A program made the translations under genes and the position numbers. From positions 81,766-124,221 of the forward strand of contig OKRB01000103.1 of the NCBI GenBank assembly GCA_900290245.1: 42,456 nt of DNA. The letters run 5' to 3'. The notes below the pieces were generated by a model. That model was given only the letters and a program-made list of their open reading frames with translations, did no database searches and was not told the DNA's origin. Below, piece after piece: positions 40,855 to 42,456 of the stretch (positions within the stretch are counted from its first letter, which is position 1; each line of letters begins with the position of its first letter). The stretch comes from Candidatus Sulfuritelmatomonas gaucii (lineage in GTDB: Bacteria > Acidobacteriota > Terriglobia > Terriglobales > Acidobacteriaceae).

Positions 40855-41181
40855 ATGAATAAAAGAGTTATTTGCAGACAGCTTGGAGACGTGGCCATTG
40901 AACGGGTCGTTGTGGGAGAGGCCAAGCGCGTGTTTTACATCGATTGGCCCGCGAATGTGGGTGCGATTTCCACTGATGTCGGGCCAATCGGGTTCCCGAA
41001 GGACTGCGTCTTTGAGTATGTTGACGGGGTCGCCGGGAAGAAACTGAGCCAGGAAGAATGGGCTAAACTCAAGCCATTGAGGAAGCTGAGAAATGAAAGT
41101 GGACAAGGGACAATTAGACGAAGTTCTGCGGCGGATGCTAGCGAACCCGCCACAGAAAACTGCGGAGATAAAGTCGCCTAA
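40855..41181 (+). CDS. Passenger hypothetical protein (108 residues)
   Basis: The frame starts at an ATG with GAGAGGA about 12 bases upstream, a loose ribosome-binding site. The first ~80 residues look like a compact folded domain (CRQLGDVAIERVVVGEAKRVF and then IGFPKDCVFEYVDGV), ending in the helix SQEEWAKLKPLRKL. The last ~25 residues are low in complexity, because the DNA there also encodes the next small gene in another frame. No family is recognised. It converges with the transposase gene, overlapping its 3' end by four bases. Confidence 0.5.
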   Translation: MNKRVICRQLGDVAIERVVVGEAKRVFYIDWPANVGAISTDVGPIGFPKDCVFEYVDGVAGKKLSQEEWAKLKPLRKLRNESGQGTIRRSSAADASEPATENCGDKVA

Positions 41182-41221
41182 AAGGGCTCCGATTCGTCGG
41201 AAGTCAGCGAAGCAAAAGTGA
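41093..41221 (+). CDS. Very small basic passenger protein (42 residues)
   Basis: This frame begins at an ATG with GAGG ten bases upstream, inside the end of the previous gene (+1 frame), and ends 44 bases into the 3' end of the transposase gene on the opposite strand. The product is MKVDKGQLDEVLRRMLANPP followed by a Lys/Arg-rich tail. Small proteins of this look (a short helix LDEVLxxML, then a basic tail) are ones I recall beside IS1595-type transposases. A role as a transposition accessory or DNA-binding peptide is inference. Confidence 0.45.
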   Translation: MKVDKGQLDEVLRRMLANPPQKTAEIKSPKRAPIRRKSAKQK

Positions 41222-42122
41222 GCGGCGGAAAACCGCAAAGCCTCCGGACCGTGTCCCCGAACGCATCAGCGTTATCGCGGCGGTTGAACCTGTAGCAGCT
41301 TTCGTTCAAGTAGCGCCACAAATGTTTCGCGCTGATCTTGTGGTACTGGCCTACGATGCCACGCTTGAAGAGCGAAAACGCGGATTCGATTCCGTTCGTG
41401 GTCACATCTTCGTAGGAGTAGATTCCTGCCGTGTGATTGACCGTTTTGTGGATGATCTCGTCATGGCCTGAGATACGGAGCGCCTTGGGATACGCGGGCA
41501 ATTCATCGGTCATGATCGCCTCAACATCGGCGCTTACATGCTCTTTGATGTATGCGGCAAGTGTCTCTATCTTGGCATCTGGCGCATGAAATAGACGGAG
41601 CTTTCCGCCGCGCTGCTTCATGCCCACGACGCATATCTTGTGATCCCTGTGGCCCTGATACTTCTTGCCGCGCCTTTTGCCGCCGACATAAGTTTCGTCA
41701 ATTTCCACGATCCCGCCGAGTTTTGGTATTTCACCCTCGGCCATTATTTCGCGGATGCGGTGATACAGGTACCACGCGGTTTTGTAGGACACGCCCAGGT
41801 CGCGTTTTAGCTGCATTGCGCTGATGCCCTTCTTTGCATTCAGGACCAATGCAATCGCTTGGAACCACTTTATGAGTGGAAGGTGGGAATCGTGGAACAG
41901 TGTGCCAGCGGTAGGCGAGAACTGCTGATGGCAAGTAGCCTCCTGGCAGAGATAGAACCAGCCGCGCGAGTTCTTGGAATCGGCCTTGCGCTCGACCTTG
42001 ACGACCTTATCGCAGCCACAGGTAGGGCAGCGCTTGACGCCATCAGGCCAGCGCATCTTCTCAATGTACTCAAGGCACTGTTCCGTGGTTCCTAGCTTTT
42101 CATGCACTTCGCAAAGGTTCAT
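41178..42122 (-). CDS. IS1595-family (ISXO2-like) DDE transposase
   Basis: The 314-residue protein has an N-terminal zinc ribbon with Cys32, Cys35, Cys59 and Cys64 (RCPTCGC and LCQEATC). A helix-turn-helix region follows (about 96-125, MQLKRDLGVSYKTAWYLYHR), and then the ISXO2-type catalytic core. Probable metal ligands are Asp142 (EIDETYVGG), Asp206 (MTDELPAY) and Glu246 (NGIESAFSLFKRG), with Lys253 following. It should cut at the 24-bp inverted repeats and insert the element. The ATG follows GAGG by seven bases and lies 41 bp inside the right end. The frame is intact, so the element is probably active or recently so. Confidence 0.93.
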   Translation of the reverse strand: MNLCEVHEKLGTTEQCLEYIEKMRWPDGVKRCPTCGCDKVVKVERKADSKNSRGWFYLCQEATCHQQFSPTAGTLFHDSHLPLIKWFQAIALVLNAKKGISAMQLKRDLGVSYKTAWYLYHRIREIMAEGEIPKLGGIVEIDETYVGGKRRGKKYQGHRDHKICVVGMKQRGGKLRLFHAPDAKIETLAAYIKEHVSADVEAIMTDELPAYPKALRISGHDEIIHKTVNHTAGIYSYEDVTTNGIESAFSLFKRGIVGQYHKISAKHLWRYLNESCYRFNRRDNADAFGDTVRRLCGFPPLTFASLTSDESEPF

Positions 42123-42145
42123 GGCCGATCCTCGATTACAAGACC

Positions 42146-42174
42146 AGCTTACCTGGAATTTCTATTTGTGTCAA
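42146..42174 (-). promoter_or_regulatory. Transposase promoter using a -35 in the inverted repeat
   Basis: On the minus strand a perfect TTGACA (42174-42169) lies within the right inverted repeat. A 17-bp spacer leads to TAAGCT (42151-42146), a moderate -10. It would place the transcription start about 15-20 bases before the transposase ATG. Transposase binding to the end would block this promoter. Confidence 0.5.
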
Positions 42175-42187
42175 GTAAATAATCTTC
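42164..42187 (-). repeat. Right terminal inverted repeat
   Basis: Read on the minus strand it begins GAAGATTATTTACTTGACAC and continues to AAAT, differing from the left end at two positions. The duplication CATTCTAG follows at 42188-42195. Confidence 0.93.
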
Positions 42188-42195
42188 CATTCTAG
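42188..42195. repeat. Target-site duplication, right copy
   Basis: CATTCTAG, identical to 39191-39198. Confidence 0.93.
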
Positions 42196-42425
42196 TAACC
42201 CCCCGCCCCCCGTACCCCCTTTTGGGGTTAAGGGATTTCCTGTCAACGGTTTGCCCTTTGATCATTTCTTCCAGCCCGCAGATTCGAAAAGAGTTATCCC
42301 GCAAAATCGTCCAGAATAAGGGGTTGCGGGCGGTTTTCTCGAGCCATTGCACCATTGTTAGTGCCATCTCTCAAAAAGCCCGTGGCCCGGGAGTGTTTGA
42401 ATGCAAAGTCTAGGAGGAGCACGAG
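42196..42425. other. Spacer right of the transposon with a C-rich tract
   Basis: A run of cytosine blocks at 42199-42220 (G-rich on the other strand) could form a quadruplex-like structure. The remainder contains no convincing gene; a minus-strand frame at 42149-42367 crosses the transposon end and is rejected. AGGAGG at 42412-42417 is the ribosome-binding site of the next frame. Confidence 0.4.
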
Positions 42426-42456
42426 GTGTTGCGAAAAGCTGAACTCAGCATTGAAG
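42426..42456 (+). CDS. Start of an unidentified gene, cut by the window edge
   Basis: A GTG at 42426 is preceded by AGGAGG at eight bases' spacing and opens a frame reading (M)LRKAELSIE to the edge. Ten codons are too few to identify a product. The strong ribosome-binding site is the main support. Confidence 0.35.
   Translation, partial: MLRKAELSIE

Larger units (their letters stand above)
39199..42187. mobile_element. IS1595-type transposon with passenger genes and a tRNA-like gene
   Basis: The element is 2,989 bp. Its ends are 24-bp inverted repeats (39199-39222 and 42164-42187) that differ at two positions and share TTTACTTGACACAAAT. An exact 8-bp duplication flanks them. Contents from left: a 13-bp hairpin, a minus-strand pair of overlapping genes (nuclease-like protein and CxxC protein), a minus-strand tRNA-like gene, two small plus-strand genes, and the minus-strand DDE transposase. 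IS1595-family insertion sequences are often about 1 kb; the extra 2 kb is cargo. Intact ends, intact duplication and an intact transposase frame suggest recent movement. Local GC is lower than in the surrounding chromosome. Confidence 0.93.

Noticed and set aside
42149..42367. 72-codon minus-strand frame across the right transposon end
   Set aside because: It spans the terminal repeat and the target duplication, so it could exist only since the insertion, and it has no ribosome-binding site.
1..42456. CRISPR array or prophage
   Set aside because: The tandem repeats have 7-8 bp periods and no spacers; no phage structural genes are seen.

Overview
The window looks like a chromosomal segment of an acidobacterium, most likely class Terriglobia. 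The sequence reasons are an Oar-type TonB-dependent receptor with a carboxypeptidase-regulatory domain and a long glycine-rich loop, a high density of secreted glycoside hydrolases and esterases, high GC, and many intergenic tandem repeats with a 7- or 8-bp period. This is inference from gene content; no marker gene was compared.

Layout. 1-2290 holds the end of an HvfC-like gene, a DoxX membrane protein and a GT4 glycosyltransferase. 2291-2993 is gene-poor and holds inverted repeats and a frameshifted ribbon-helix-helix antitoxin relic. 2994-7383 (minus) is a probable Fur-controlled operon of a DUF5666-like exported protein and the receptor. 7556-10545 holds a GntP-type permease, a DinB-like protein and RNase PH. 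10929-14212 is a signalling block: a cytosolic histidine kinase, an NtrC-type sigma-54 activator whose receiver has Asn where the phosphorylated Asp should be, and a third receiver-like protein. Then come class I fumarase, a truncated cupin gene, a carbohydrate cluster (esterase, sugar isomerase, GH27 alpha-galactosidase), a beta-barrel protein, a membrane-anchored cytochrome c, an ABC exporter and citramalate synthase. 27102-29834 encodes a secreted GH79-like enzyme fused to a lectin-like beta-propeller. 29959-36484 (minus) encodes class II aldolase and a mutS-nagZ-anmK operon combining mismatch repair with cell-wall sugar recycling. 36879-39043 has a tandem pair of paralogous exported proteins and a small gene.

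The strongest result is at 39199-42187: a complete IS1595-type transposon of 2,989 bp, with 24-bp terminal inverted repeats (two mismatches) and an exact 8-bp target duplication (CATTCTAG). Besides a DDE transposase it carries a two-gene module (small CxxC protein plus a nuclease-like protein, overlapping by ATGA), two small genes that overlap the 3' side of the transposase, and a tRNA-like gene. That tRNA folds best as a class II molecule with a 9-bp acceptor stem and a 3-bp T stem, discriminator G and anticodon UAU. This is the unusual 9/3 architecture reported for acidobacterial allo-tRNAs, and here it is cargo of a mobile element.

A second theme is regulatory. There are two AGTGAT-type CRP/FNR palindromes ahead of two small unknown genes, a Fur-box-like site ahead of the receptor operon, -10 hexamers placed so that transcripts would be leaderless, and a sigma-54-like promoter ahead of the kinase gene. 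Short-period tandem repeats sit at most gene ends and in several cases supply the stop codon or the ribosome-binding site.
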